From the NCBI RefSeq assembly GCF_016793705.1, contig NZ_JAEULO010000039.1, positions 124,001-188,000 of the forward strand: 64,000 bases of DNA. Reading direction: 5' to 3'. The notes beneath the pieces are model-generated. The model worked only from the letters and a program-made list of their open reading frames with translations, had not been told where the DNA came from and did not search any database. The stretch comes from Tabrizicola sp. GTDB taxonomy: Bacteria; Pseudomonadota; Alphaproteobacteria; Rhodobacterales; Rhodobacteraceae. Within the stretch, counting starts at the first letter, position 1. Each line of letters begins with the position of its first letter. This document shows, one piece after another, positions 38,145-46,098 of this stretch. The position numbers and the translations under genes are program-made.

Positions 38145-38762
38145 GTGATCGCCCGGCTGCGCCTCTTCCTCTGCCTGGTGGCCGTTCTGGGCCTCGCGGC
38201 CTGCGCCGAGCCGAAATGGGCCCCGCAGGAGCAGGTGGACGCCGCCCGCTATGTCGAGGGGCCGCCGACCTACATCACGCTTTATACCGTGGTGAACAAG
38301 TCCACCGGCTCGGGCGCGCATTCGGCGATCCTGGTCAATGCGTCCGAACGGGTGATCTTCGATCCGGCGGGCACCTGGTATCATCCGAAGCTGCCGGAAC
38401 GGAACGACGTGCATTTCGGCATGACCGACAAGGCGCTGGCCTTCTACATCGACTACCACACCCGCAAGACCTACGACACGATCGAGCAGAAGATCTATGT
38501 CTCGCCCCAGGTGGCCGAGATGGTCCTGCAGCAGGTCCTGAACCACGGTGCGGTCGGCAAGGCGATGTGCACCAATGCGACTTCGGACATCCTGAATGGC
38601 TTGCCGGGCTTCGAGGCGCTGCCGCGGACCTTCTCGCCGAAGAAGCTTTCGAAGGAATTCGGCAAGCTGCCGGGCGTGACGACGCGCGTGATCACCGACG
38701 ATGACGACGACAACAACCACGGCGTCCTGCTGGTGCAACACGACGGCACGCCGCTGGAGTGA
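38145..38762 (+). CDS. Predicted lipoprotein with possible permuted papain-like fold
   Basis: A 205-residue protein starting at GTG. Signal peptide with lipobox GLAAC, so anchored in the membrane. GSGAHSAILVN followed by VIFDPAGTWYH, and later MCTNATSDIL, gives the order His then Cys, reminiscent of circularly permuted NlpC/P60 (YaeF/YiiX-like) amidases. The family is conserved in Rhodobacteraceae but uncharacterised as far as I know. Near the C-terminus is a run of six Asp. It begins 13 bases after the oxidase subunit IV gene and is probably co-transcribed. Confidence 0.65.
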   Translation: MIARLRLFLCLVAVLGLAACAEPKWAPQEQVDAARYVEGPPTYITLYTVVNKSTGSGAHSAILVNASERVIFDPAGTWYHPKLPERNDVHFGMTDKALAFYIDYHTRKTYDTIEQKIYVSPQVAEMVLQQVLNHGAVGKAMCTNATSDILNGLPGFEALPRTFSPKKLSKEFGKLPGVTTRVITDDDDDNNHGVLLVQHDGTPLE

Positions 38763-38827
38763 GCTTCCCTTGAACCGGCCGCGCGATGCGGTAGGCTTTC
38801 GCCTGGCTTGAGGGAAAGGCACGAGAT

Positions 38828-39418
38828 TTGCGCGTTTTCGGAGTGATCCTTGCCGGAGGAGAGGGTCGGCGGATGGCCGGGCGGGACAAGGCTCTTGTGC
38901 CGCTCGCCGGGCGCCCGCTGATCGCCCATGTCCTCGACCGGCTGGAGCCGCAGGTAGAGCGGGTGCTGATCTCGGCCAATGGCGATCCGGGGCGATTCCT
39001 GGGGCTCGGCTGCCCTGTGGTGGCGGACGACAGTCCGCGGGGGCCGCTGTCCGGGGTGCTGGCCGCACTGACTGCCGCCGCCGGGATGGGGGCAACGCAT
39101 GTCGTCTCCACTCCCGTCGACACACCCTTCCTGCCGGGCGATCTGGTGCCGCAGCTTCTGCTGGCCGGGGAGGGGTCGACCGAAGGTCTTGCGCTGGCGG
39201 CGGATGCTTCGGGCGATCACCCGGCCACTGCGATCTGGCCGGTGGATCTGGCCCCGGCCCTTTCCGGCTTCCTGGCCGCGGGCGAGGCGAAGGTGATGCG
39301 TTTCGCCGCCGCGCATGATGCCGCCCGCGCGGCGTTCCCCGATCCCCGCGCTTTCCTGAACCTGAACACGCCCGAAGACCTCGCCGCCGCTGAGGCCCTG
39401 CTGAAGGGCGCGGCATGA
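38828..39418 (+). CDS. mobA: Molybdenum cofactor guanylyltransferase
   Basis: Adds GMP to molybdopterin to make MGD for DMSO reductase-family enzymes. 196 residues. LAGGEGRRMAGRDKALVPLA is the nucleotide-binding signature; TPVDTPFLPGDLV contains the conserved Asp, and LNLNTPEDLAAAE the C-terminal motif. It starts at TTG after an AAAGG stretch. It overlaps the mobB fusion gene by ATGA. The form II hydroxylase elsewhere in the window would be expected to use the cytosine form of the cofactor, so this gene serves other enzymes. Confidence 0.92.
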   Translation: MRVFGVILAGGEGRRMAGRDKALVPLAGRPLIAHVLDRLEPQVERVLISANGDPGRFLGLGCPVVADDSPRGPLSGVLAALTAAAGMGATHVVSTPVDTPFLPGDLVPQLLLAGEGSTEGLALAADASGDHPATAIWPVDLAPALSGFLAAGEAKVMRFAAAHDAARAAFPDPRAFLNLNTPEDLAAAEALLKGAA

Positions 39419-40764
39419 GGGTCTATGGCGTGATCGGCTGGAAGAACTCCGGCAAGACCAGCCTGATGGAGCGTCTGGTGGCCGAGATCACCGGGCGGGG
39501 GTTCTCCGTCTCGACCGTCAAGCATGTGCATCATTCAGTCGATCTGGACCATCCTGGGAAGGATACCTACCGCCACCGGGTCGCCGGCGCGCGCGAGGTG
39601 GTGCTCGCCTCGGCCGACCGCTTTGCGCTGATGGTGGAACATCGGGGGCCGGAGCCGGAACTGCCCGCGGTGCTCGCCCGCCTTGCCCCGGTCGATCTGG
39701 TGCTGGTCGAAGGCTACAAGCGCGACGCCCACCCCAAGGTGGAGGTCTGGCGCGAGGAGACCGGCCACCCGCTGATCCAGCCGCACGACCCGCTGGTGCG
39801 CGCGGTGGCGAGTGATGCGGCGCTGAAGCTGAAAGTGCCGGTGCTGGACTTGAACGACACGCGGGCCGTGGCGGACTTCATCCTGCGCGAGGTGGGGCTT
39901 CTACGACCCGCAGGGACGGCGGACGCATTCGACCGGGTGATCATCGTCGACTGGTCAGGGGCATCATCCAGAAGTCCCGCGAAGGAAAGCAAGGATGCGA
40001 TCTGGATCGGTGTCTGCGATGCGAGCGGCGAGCGTCAGGTTTACTGCCGGAGCCGGTCGGAAGCGATGGCTTTTCTTTCGCATCATATCGCCGCGGGAGG
40101 AAGACATCTGATCGGCTTCGACTTTCCGATGGGCTATCCTGCGGGTTTCGCGCGTCGCCTCGTTGGGCAGGACGATGCGCGCGCGCTTCATGGCTGGTTG
40201 GCCGAAAGGATCATCGACGGCGCGGACAATGCGAATAACCGCTTTGACGTGGCCGAAGCGATCAACCTTCAGCTTGGAGGAAAGGGGCCATTCTGGGGCT
40301 GCCCCAAGGCCCGTCCGAGGGTGCATTTGTCATCCCTGAAGGAGGTCGACTACGCCGCCCTCGGCCTTAGGGAAAAGCGCCGGGTCGAAATCGAGAACCC
40401 TCCTGCCAAGCCCGTCTGGCAGTTGCTTGGGGCTGGGTCGGTCGGTTCGCAGGCTTTGCTTGGCATCCCGGCAGTGCATCGCCTTGCCAAGGCGACGGGC
40501 GCGTCGGTCTGGCCGTTCGAGCGACCCGGCGCGCTGACCCTGGCCGAGGTCTACCCCTCGCTGCTGGCGAGGGCGGTCGCCGGATCGGGCGACCCAATCC
40601 CGGACCGCGCGCAGGTTCGTCTTTTGGCTCGGGCGCTGTTTAACCTGGCGCTTCATGGCAAGCTTGCGCCGCTGTTCGACGTACCTTCTGAAGCCGCCGA
40701 GGAAGGCTGGATTCTTGGTGCGGGACACGCCCCCCTGCTGGCCGAGGCGCTGGCATGGGCGTGA
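39415..40764 (+). CDS. mobB: MobB fused to an uncharacterised RNase H-fold-like domain
   Basis: 449 residues, about two and a half times the length of MobB. Residues 1-165 are a MobB GTPase (WKNSGKTSLMERLVAEITGR P-loop; LVLVEGYKRDAHPKVEVWR). From about residue 172 a second domain starts with FDRVIIVDWSGASSRSP and has LIGFDFPMGYPAGFARRL, GKGPFWGCPKA and a C-terminal Asp/Glu-rich part. It resembles stand-alone proteins annotated in Rhodobacteraceae as molybdopterin-guanine-dinucleotide synthesis proteins. The paired acidic residues in VDWSG and FDFP suggest an RNase H-like fold. The frame is continuous with no sign of error. ATGA-coupled to mobA. Confidence 0.85.
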   Translation: MRVYGVIGWKNSGKTSLMERLVAEITGRGFSVSTVKHVHHSVDLDHPGKDTYRHRVAGAREVVLASADRFALMVEHRGPEPELPAVLARLAPVDLVLVEGYKRDAHPKVEVWREETGHPLIQPHDPLVRAVASDAALKLKVPVLDLNDTRAVADFILREVGLLRPAGTADAFDRVIIVDWSGASSRSPAKESKDAIWIGVCDASGERQVYCRSRSEAMAFLSHHIAAGGRHLIGFDFPMGYPAGFARRLVGQDDARALHGWLAERIIDGADNANNRFDVAEAINLQLGGKGPFWGCPKARPRVHLSSLKEVDYAALGLREKRRVEIENPPAKPVWQLLGAGSVGSQALLGIPAVHRLAKATGASVWPFERPGALTLAEVYPSLLARAVAGSGDPIPDRAQVRLLARALFNLALHGKLAPLFDVPSEAAEEGWILGAGHAPLLAEALAWA

Positions 40765-41342
40765 CGATCTACCGGGGCCTCCATTCCAGCCTCCGCCCGC
40801 AGGCGGCGCGGCTTTACTGGGAGGCGTTCGGGGGCAAGCTCGGGCGGGTGCTGGGGCCGGACGAGCGGGCGCTTCGCTTCTTCGAACGGGTGATCCGGGG
40901 GGACCTTTGCTTCGCTGCGGTCGATGCGGCTGGCGAACTGGTCGGAATCGCGGGCTACAAGACCCCGGGCGGAAGCTTCGCGGGCGGGTCCTGGGACGAC
41001 CTGACCGAGGTCTACGGGCGGATCGGCGGGCGGTGGCGGGGCGGCGTTCTGTGGGCGCTGGGGCGGGAGGTGGACAACGACCGCTTCCTGATCGACGGGA
41101 TTTGCGTGGGGAAGGCTCATCGCAGCCGGGGGGTCGGGTCGGCTCTGCTGGCCGCGCTCTATCGGGAAGCGGCGGAGCGGGGGTATCGCTCGGTCCGGCT
41201 CGACGTGATCCAGGACAACTTCCGGGCCCGGGCGCTGTACGAGCGGCAGGGGTTCCGGGCGACCCGGACCGAGGAGCTGGGACTGCTGCGGTTCCTGTTC
41301 GGATTCGCCTCCTCGACGACGATGGTGCGGCCGCTGGAGTGA
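40755..41342 (+). CDS. GNAT family N-acetyltransferase
   Basis: A 195-residue acetyl-CoA-dependent transferase. The conserved motif A is FLIDGICVGKAHRSRGVGSA followed by LLAALYREAAERGY (Q/R-x-x-G-x-G/A type), with NFRARALYERQGFRATR as motif B. The substrate is not predictable. The start lies inside the end of the mobB fusion gene (10-base overlap), so it is probably the last gene of a mobA-mobB-GNAT operon. No sign of an aminoglycoside-type or ribosomal-protein-type signature. Confidence 0.85.
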   Translation: MGVTIYRGLHSSLRPQAARLYWEAFGGKLGRVLGPDERALRFFERVIRGDLCFAAVDAAGELVGIAGYKTPGGSFAGGSWDDLTEVYGRIGGRWRGGVLWALGREVDNDRFLIDGICVGKAHRSRGVGSALLAALYREAAERGYRSVRLDVIQDNFRARALYERQGFRATRTEELGLLRFLFGFASSTTMVRPLE

Positions 41343-41493
41343 TGTATCCACGGTGGACAAACTCTTGTTGTCTTCTGGAATCAATCACTTAGTTGCGGGC
41401 ATTAGGGATCTGGAAAGGTTTGCCCTGCGCCCTTGTGATGGGCGTCGCCGCCTGTCAACATATGATCAAATTTCACCCCCCCGGAGGCCGACC

Positions 41494-42951
41494 ATGATCA
41501 CGAAGCGTGAATTCTACATCGACGGGAAATGGGTTACGCCGCTGGACGCGAAAGATTGTCCGGTCATCGACCCTTCGACCGAAGAGAGCTGCGCGGTAAT
41601 CTCGCTGGGCAGCGAGGCCGATACCGACCGGGCGGTGGTTGCGGCAAAGGCGGCGTTTCCCGGCTGGGCGGCAACCGCGCCCGAGACGCGCCGCAAGGTG
41701 GTGGAAGGCATCCTTGAACAGTATCTCAAGCGCAAGGAAGAGATGGCGCACGCGATCAGCCTGGAGATGGGGGCGCCCATCGACATGGCGCGGGACAGTC
41801 AGGCAGAGTGCCTGCCCTGGCATCTGAAGAATTTCCTGACGGCCTTCGATCATGTCGAATGGATCAGGCCGCTCGGCCCCCATGCCCCGGACACCAAGAT
41901 CGCGCTGGAGCCGATTGGCGTCGTCGGGCTGATCACGCCCTGGAACTGGCCGATGAACCAGGTGACGCTGAAGGTGATCCCGGCGCTGCTGGCGGGTTGC
42001 ACTTGTGTGCTGAAACCGTCGGAGGAAGCGCCGCTTTCGTCGATGCTTTTTGCAGAATTCTGCCATGACGCAGGCGTGCCGCCGGGGGTTTTCAACCTGG
42101 TGAACGGCGATGGGGCGGGGGTGGGCACGCGGCTTTCCAGCCACCCGGATGTCGAGATGATCAGCTTTACCGGCAGCACGCGGGCCGGGCGGGCGATCTC
42201 GAAGGCCGCTGCGGAAACGCTGAAGCGGGTCACGCTGGAACTGGGCGGCAAGGGCGCGAACCTGGTCTTCGCCGATGCCGATGCCAAGGCGGTGGAACGC
42301 GGGGTGCGGCATCTGATGAACAACTCCGGCCAGTCCTGCAACGCACCCTCCCGGATGCTGGTCGAGCGGGGCTTCTATGACCGGGCGGTGGAGATCGCGG
42401 CAGAGGTCGCCAGCGGGATCAAGGTCGGCCCCGCCAGCGAGCCGGGCAGGCATATCGGGCCGGTGGTGAACAAGCGGCAGTGGGACCAGATCCAGGGCCA
42501 TATCCAGAAGGGCATCGACGAAGGCGCGCGGCTGGTGGCCGGGGGTCTGGGCCTGCCCGAGGGGATGAACAAGGGTTTCTATGTGCGGCCGACGGTCTTC
42601 GCCGATGTGGTGCCGGGCATGACCATCGAGCGCGAGGAAATCTTCGGGCCGGTTTTGTGCATGATCCCCTTCGACAGCGAGGCCGAGGCGGTGCGGATCG
42701 CCAATGACACACCCTATGGGCTGACCAACTATGTTCAGTCGCAGGACGGGGCCCGGCGGAACCGGCTGGCGCGTCAGCTGCGGGCGGGGATGGTGGAGAT
42801 GAACGGCAAGGCTCGTGGCGCGGGAGCGCCGTTCGGCGGGGTCAAGGCCAGCGGCCGGGCGCGGGAAGGCGGCGCCTGGGGGATCGAGGAGTTCCTGGAG
42901 GTCAAGGCGATCTCGGGCTGGGACGTGGGTCAGGACGTGGCGGCGGAATAG
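41494..42951 (+). CDS. NAD(P)-dependent aldehyde dehydrogenase
   Basis: A 485-residue member of the ALDH superfamily, oxidising an aldehyde to the acid. The catalytic Cys is in NSGQSCNAPSRMLV and the general base Glu in VTLELGGKGANLVF. TPWNWPMNQVTLKVIPAL and SFTGSTRAGRAIS bind the cofactor. GGAGGCCGACC precedes the ATG. The 150-bp upstream region is AT-richer than its surroundings and likely holds a promoter. It precedes the TMADH-like flavoprotein gene, so it could handle an aldehyde from that pathway, though a long hairpin separates the two. Confidence 0.93.
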   Translation: MITKREFYIDGKWVTPLDAKDCPVIDPSTEESCAVISLGSEADTDRAVVAAKAAFPGWAATAPETRRKVVEGILEQYLKRKEEMAHAISLEMGAPIDMARDSQAECLPWHLKNFLTAFDHVEWIRPLGPHAPDTKIALEPIGVVGLITPWNWPMNQVTLKVIPALLAGCTCVLKPSEEAPLSSMLFAEFCHDAGVPPGVFNLVNGDGAGVGTRLSSHPDVEMISFTGSTRAGRAISKAAAETLKRVTLELGGKGANLVFADADAKAVERGVRHLMNNSGQSCNAPSRMLVERGFYDRAVEIAAEVASGIKVGPASEPGRHIGPVVNKRQWDQIQGHIQKGIDEGARLVAGGLGLPEGMNKGFYVRPTVFADVVPGMTIEREEIFGPVLCMIPFDSEAEAVRIANDTPYGLTNYVQSQDGARRNRLARQLRAGMVEMNGKARGAGAPFGGVKASGRAREGGAWGIEEFLEVKAISGWDVGQDVAAE

Positions 42952-42954
42952 GAC

Positions 42955-42992
42955 GGTGGGTCAACCCGCGCCAAGGCGCGGAACGACCCACC
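42955..42992. repeat. REP-like 38-bp palindromic hairpin
   Basis: Outer arms GGTGGGTC / GACCCACC and inner arms CCGCGCC / GGCGCGG, with AAC-AAC internal spacers and a two-base loop. No T-run follows (CCTACGATT). It looks like a dispersed palindromic element inserted between the aldehyde dehydrogenase and flavoprotein genes, and may also limit readthrough. Confidence 0.65.
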
Positions 42993-43057
42993 CTACGATT
43001 CGGAAAACTTGACACCTGTGTCGATTCCTGTTGGCATGGCGCCGAACGGAGGCAGCC

Positions 43058-45034
43058 ATGACCCAGCACCCTCGACTGATGTCCCCCCTGAAACTGCGCG
43101 ACCAGATCTTGCGGAACCGCATCGTCTTTGGCGCGCATACGGCGAATATGTCGGATCAGGGAATGCCGGGGCCCCGCTTCGGGAAATACCTTCTGGAGCG
43201 CGCGCTTGGCGGGGCGGCGATGGTGGTGGCCGAGCCGGTGCCGGTGCATCGGACCGGGGTGCTGACCCGTGGCAACATCCTGCATTCCGATGACCGGGTG
43301 ATCCCGGCCTATCGCACCATCACCGACGAGGTGAAGGATGCGGGCGCGGTGATCATCCAGCAGCTTTACCACATCGGCGCGCATGGCGATTCCGACCTGA
43401 GCTTCGCGCCACACTGGTCGCCCTCGGGCGGGCCGTCCTATCACGATTCGGACGGGTCCCACGCGATGACGGGGGCCGAGGTCGAGGAGCTGTTGCAGGC
43501 GCATGTCGCAGCGGCAGTCAGGGCCAAGGCGGCGGGGTTTCAGGGGGTGGAGGTCTGGGGGGCCTATCACTCGCTGATCGACCAGTTCTGGACGCCGTGG
43601 TCGAACCAGCGGACGGACCAGTGGGGCGGGTCGCTGGAGGGGCGGACGCGGTTCTCGCGCGAGCTGATCGAGCGGGTGCGGCGGGCTTGCGGGGAAGAGT
43701 TCATCGTAGGCCTGGCGGTCAGCTATTCGACGGCCTACGAGGTGACCTTGGGGGCCGAGGCCTTGTGCGAGATTCTGGAGCTGCACGACCGGACGGGGCA
43801 TGTGGATTACGTGACGGTCGGGGCCGGGTCCTATCTGGAGTTCGAGGCGATCATCCCGCCTTTCACCCATGCCGAAAAGCTGACGACTCCGCTGACGCAG
43901 CAGCTGAAGGGCGTCTTGAAACATGCGGTCGTGACCTCGGAAGCGGGGGTGAGGACGCCGGAGCATGGCGAGGCGATCATCGCCTCGGGGCTGGCCGATC
44001 TGGTGTCGATCGTAAGGGGGCAGATCGCCGACCCGCATCTGGCGCGGAAGGTCAAGGAGGGGCGTGCGGAGGATGTGCGGGGCTGCATCTCCTGCAACCA
44101 GATGTGCTGGGGACGGCGGTCGCGGGACTACTGGATTTCCTGCCTGATCAATCCGAGCGCAGGGCGGGAGTTCGAGTGGGGCGGGGATCGGTTTGTGGCG
44201 ACCCCGGCGCCCAAGGATGTGCTGGTGGTGGGCGCTGGCCCGGCAGGGCTGGAGGCGGCGCGGGTCGCGGCGGAGCGCGGGCATCGGGTGGAGGTGGTCG
44301 AGGCCCTGCCGATGGTCGGCGGACAGTTCCGGCTGGCCGGGATGCAGCCGAGGCGGGGGCAGATCCTGGAGTTGATGGACTGGTACGAGCGGCAGTTTGA
44401 TCGGTTGGGGGTGAAGCTGAGGCTGAACACCTACCTCGACGAGCAGGAGATTGCGGAGCACCCGGCGGAGGTCGTGGTGGTGGCGACGGGGTCATTGCCG
44501 GACGAGACGGGGTTCCAGCGCTGGGTTCCGCAGCAGGCGTCGCTGCCGGGGATCGAGGCGGGGAGTGTGTGGTCCCCGGAAGCCGTGCTGCGGCGCGAGG
44601 CGCGGCTTGGCGATGCGGTGGTGGTCTATGACGAGGGATCGAACTGGCGCGGGGTCGGGACGGCCTGGGCGCTGGCGGAGCAGGGGAAGAAGGTCACGAT
44701 CGTGACGCCGGAGGCCTTTGTCGGGAAGGAGATATCCCGCACTGCCGCCGATGGTGTCGTGCGGCGGCGGCTCGGAGGTCTGGGAGTGCGGATGCTGGCG
44801 GAGCATTGCCTGGTGCGCTGGCACGGCAACGGGGTGACGGTGCGGTCGTTCCTGACCGGGGAGGAAGAGGTGATCCCGGCCTCGGGGCTGGTGATGGCGA
44901 CGACGAACCGGGCCTTCGACCCCTACCCCGAGACGATGGCGGGCAAGGTGATGCACCGGATCGGCGACTGCACGGCGCCGAGGCTCGCGGCCTATGCGTT
45001 CCACGAGGGGCGGAAGCTGGGGTTGGGGATTTGA
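43058..45034 (+). CDS. TMADH/2,4-dienoyl-CoA reductase-type flavoprotein (probable N-demethylase)
   Basis: A 658-residue iron-sulfur flavoprotein. The N-terminal old-yellow-enzyme barrel (to about 340) is followed by a 4Fe-4S site in CISCNQMCWGRRSRDYWISC and two Rossmann domains beginning DVLVVGAGPAGLEAARVAAE. NRIVFGAHTANMSD lacks the Cys that binds FMN covalently in trimethylamine dehydrogenase. This layout occurs in histamine and trimethylamine dehydrogenases and in N-methylproline or dimethylglycine demethylases. A role on N-methylated compounds is plausible given sarcosine oxidase in the same window, but substrate assignment is inference. GGAGG lies seven bases before the ATG. Confidence 0.85.
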   Translation: MTQHPRLMSPLKLRDQILRNRIVFGAHTANMSDQGMPGPRFGKYLLERALGGAAMVVAEPVPVHRTGVLTRGNILHSDDRVIPAYRTITDEVKDAGAVIIQQLYHIGAHGDSDLSFAPHWSPSGGPSYHDSDGSHAMTGAEVEELLQAHVAAAVRAKAAGFQGVEVWGAYHSLIDQFWTPWSNQRTDQWGGSLEGRTRFSRELIERVRRACGEEFIVGLAVSYSTAYEVTLGAEALCEILELHDRTGHVDYVTVGAGSYLEFEAIIPPFTHAEKLTTPLTQQLKGVLKHAVVTSEAGVRTPEHGEAIIASGLADLVSIVRGQIADPHLARKVKEGRAEDVRGCISCNQMCWGRRSRDYWISCLINPSAGREFEWGGDRFVATPAPKDVLVVGAGPAGLEAARVAAERGHRVEVVEALPMVGGQFRLAGMQPRRGQILELMDWYERQFDRLGVKLRLNTYLDEQEIAEHPAEVVVVATGSLPDETGFQRWVPQQASLPGIEAGSVWSPEAVLRREARLGDAVVVYDEGSNWRGVGTAWALAEQGKKVTIVTPEAFVGKEISRTAADGVVRRRLGGLGVRMLAEHCLVRWHGNGVTVRSFLTGEEEVIPASGLVMATTNRAFDPYPETMAGKVMHRIGDCTAPRLAAYAFHEGRKLGLGI

Positions 45035-45037
45035 GCC

Positions 45038-46096
45038 TCAGGGATTCGCCTCGATCACCTGGTTCAGCCAGGGGACGAACTTCGAGATATTGGTATAGGC
45101 CGAGAAGAGAGCAGTCTCCTCGCAGCCGCGGCCCGTGCTGGCGGAGAGGCCCCAGCTGACGATGCCGGCCTGGATGTAGCCGCCGCCCTCCACCGGCACG
45201 ACCAGCGGGCCGCCGGAATCGCCGTTGCACGAGGTCTTGCCGCCTTCGAAAGTGCCGGAGCAGATCATGTTCTCGGAGACCGGCTTCGGGGCCCTGGCCA
45301 TCAGCTCGTCCCAAATGGCATAGGCGTCGGGTTCGGAGATGCCGAGGGTCTGGACCGCATAGCCGAAGCCGCCCGCCGCGTCCTCGGCCCGGGCTTCCAG
45401 CATGGCGGTATTGCACAGCTCGCGGTCGAGGACCTGGATCTGCGCCTGCCGCAGCTCGGGCGAAGGGGTGGCGCCTTCGGTGAGGCCCCAGCCGGTCACG
45501 ATGGTGCTGACGCCCTGCTGGTTCAGGAGATCGCCGTATTCGGCATCGGGGACCTCGACCGTCTGGTAGGGCACCTGCGGCGCGCGGGAGAGTTTTATGA
45601 GCGCGATGTCGAAGTCGAACTGGTTGCCGGTGTAGGAGGGGTGGCGGAAGATCGCCTCGACCGGGATCAGGTCACCGGAGCCGGGAGTGAGGGTGTTGGT
45701 GCCGACGAGGACGGCAACCTCCTGCGGGGATATGTCGGCGAAACTGCCGTCTTCCTGCGGGAAATGCACGCAATGGGCGGCGGTCAGGACCCAGCGGTCC
45801 ATCACCATCGAGCCGCCGCAGAACTGGCTGTCGACGCCGACCGGGGCACCACCGACCAGAAGCGCCACCTGCCACGGCCAGGCGCCTTCGGCCGCGACCT
45901 CGCCGCCGATGACCTTGGCCCCGGCTTCGTCCGCCGACTTGGCCCGTTCGGCCTTGGCGCCGGATTTGGCGTAGAGGAAAGGAGAAGCGGTGCCGCTGTC
46001 CTTCATCGGGGCGGCGAAGCCTTGCGTCTCTTCGGCCAGCGCGGGGGCCGCGAGAAGGCCGGCAAGGGCGGCGGCGCGGAGGAAGCGGAGGGTCAT
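45038..46096 (-). CDS. Secreted S1-family serine protease with zymogen propeptide
   Basis: 352 residues. Sec signal (cleavage after ALA near residue 21), a propeptide of about 40 residues, then the activation junction Lys61-Val62-Ile-Gly-Gly and a chymotrypsin-like domain. The triad is His108 (LTAAHC), Asp163 (DFDIALIKL) and Ser294 (SCNGDSGGPL). The residue six before Ser294, equivalent to position 189, is Thr288, so trypsin-like Arg/Lys specificity is not expected. It needs another protease cutting after Lys for activation. It begins two bases after the stop of the caspase-like gene, so the two are made together. Confidence 0.93.
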   Translation of the reverse strand: MTLRFLRAAALAGLLAAPALAEETQGFAAPMKDSGTASPFLYAKSGAKAERAKSADEAGAKVIGGEVAAEGAWPWQVALLVGGAPVGVDSQFCGGSMVMDRWVLTAAHCVHFPQEDGSFADISPQEVAVLVGTNTLTPGSGDLIPVEAIFRHPSYTGNQFDFDIALIKLSRAPQVPYQTVEVPDAEYGDLLNQQGVSTIVTGWGLTEGATPSPELRQAQIQVLDRELCNTAMLEARAEDAAGGFGYAVQTLGISEPDAYAIWDELMARAPKPVSENMICSGTFEGGKTSCNGDSGGPLVVPVEGGGYIQAGIVSWGLSASTGRGCEETALFSAYTNISKFVPWLNQVIEANP

Positions 46097-46098
46097 CG

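Noticed and set aside
38828-40764. mobA/mobB as maturation genes for the form II hydroxylase
   Set aside because: Enzymes of that family use the cytosine dinucleotide cofactor or plain molybdopterin; MobA makes the guanine form used by DMSO reductase-family enzymes.
45038-46096. Trypsin with Arg/Lys specificity
   Set aside because: The residue at the position-189 equivalent is Thr rather than Asp, so the label trypsin should not be taken as its specificity.
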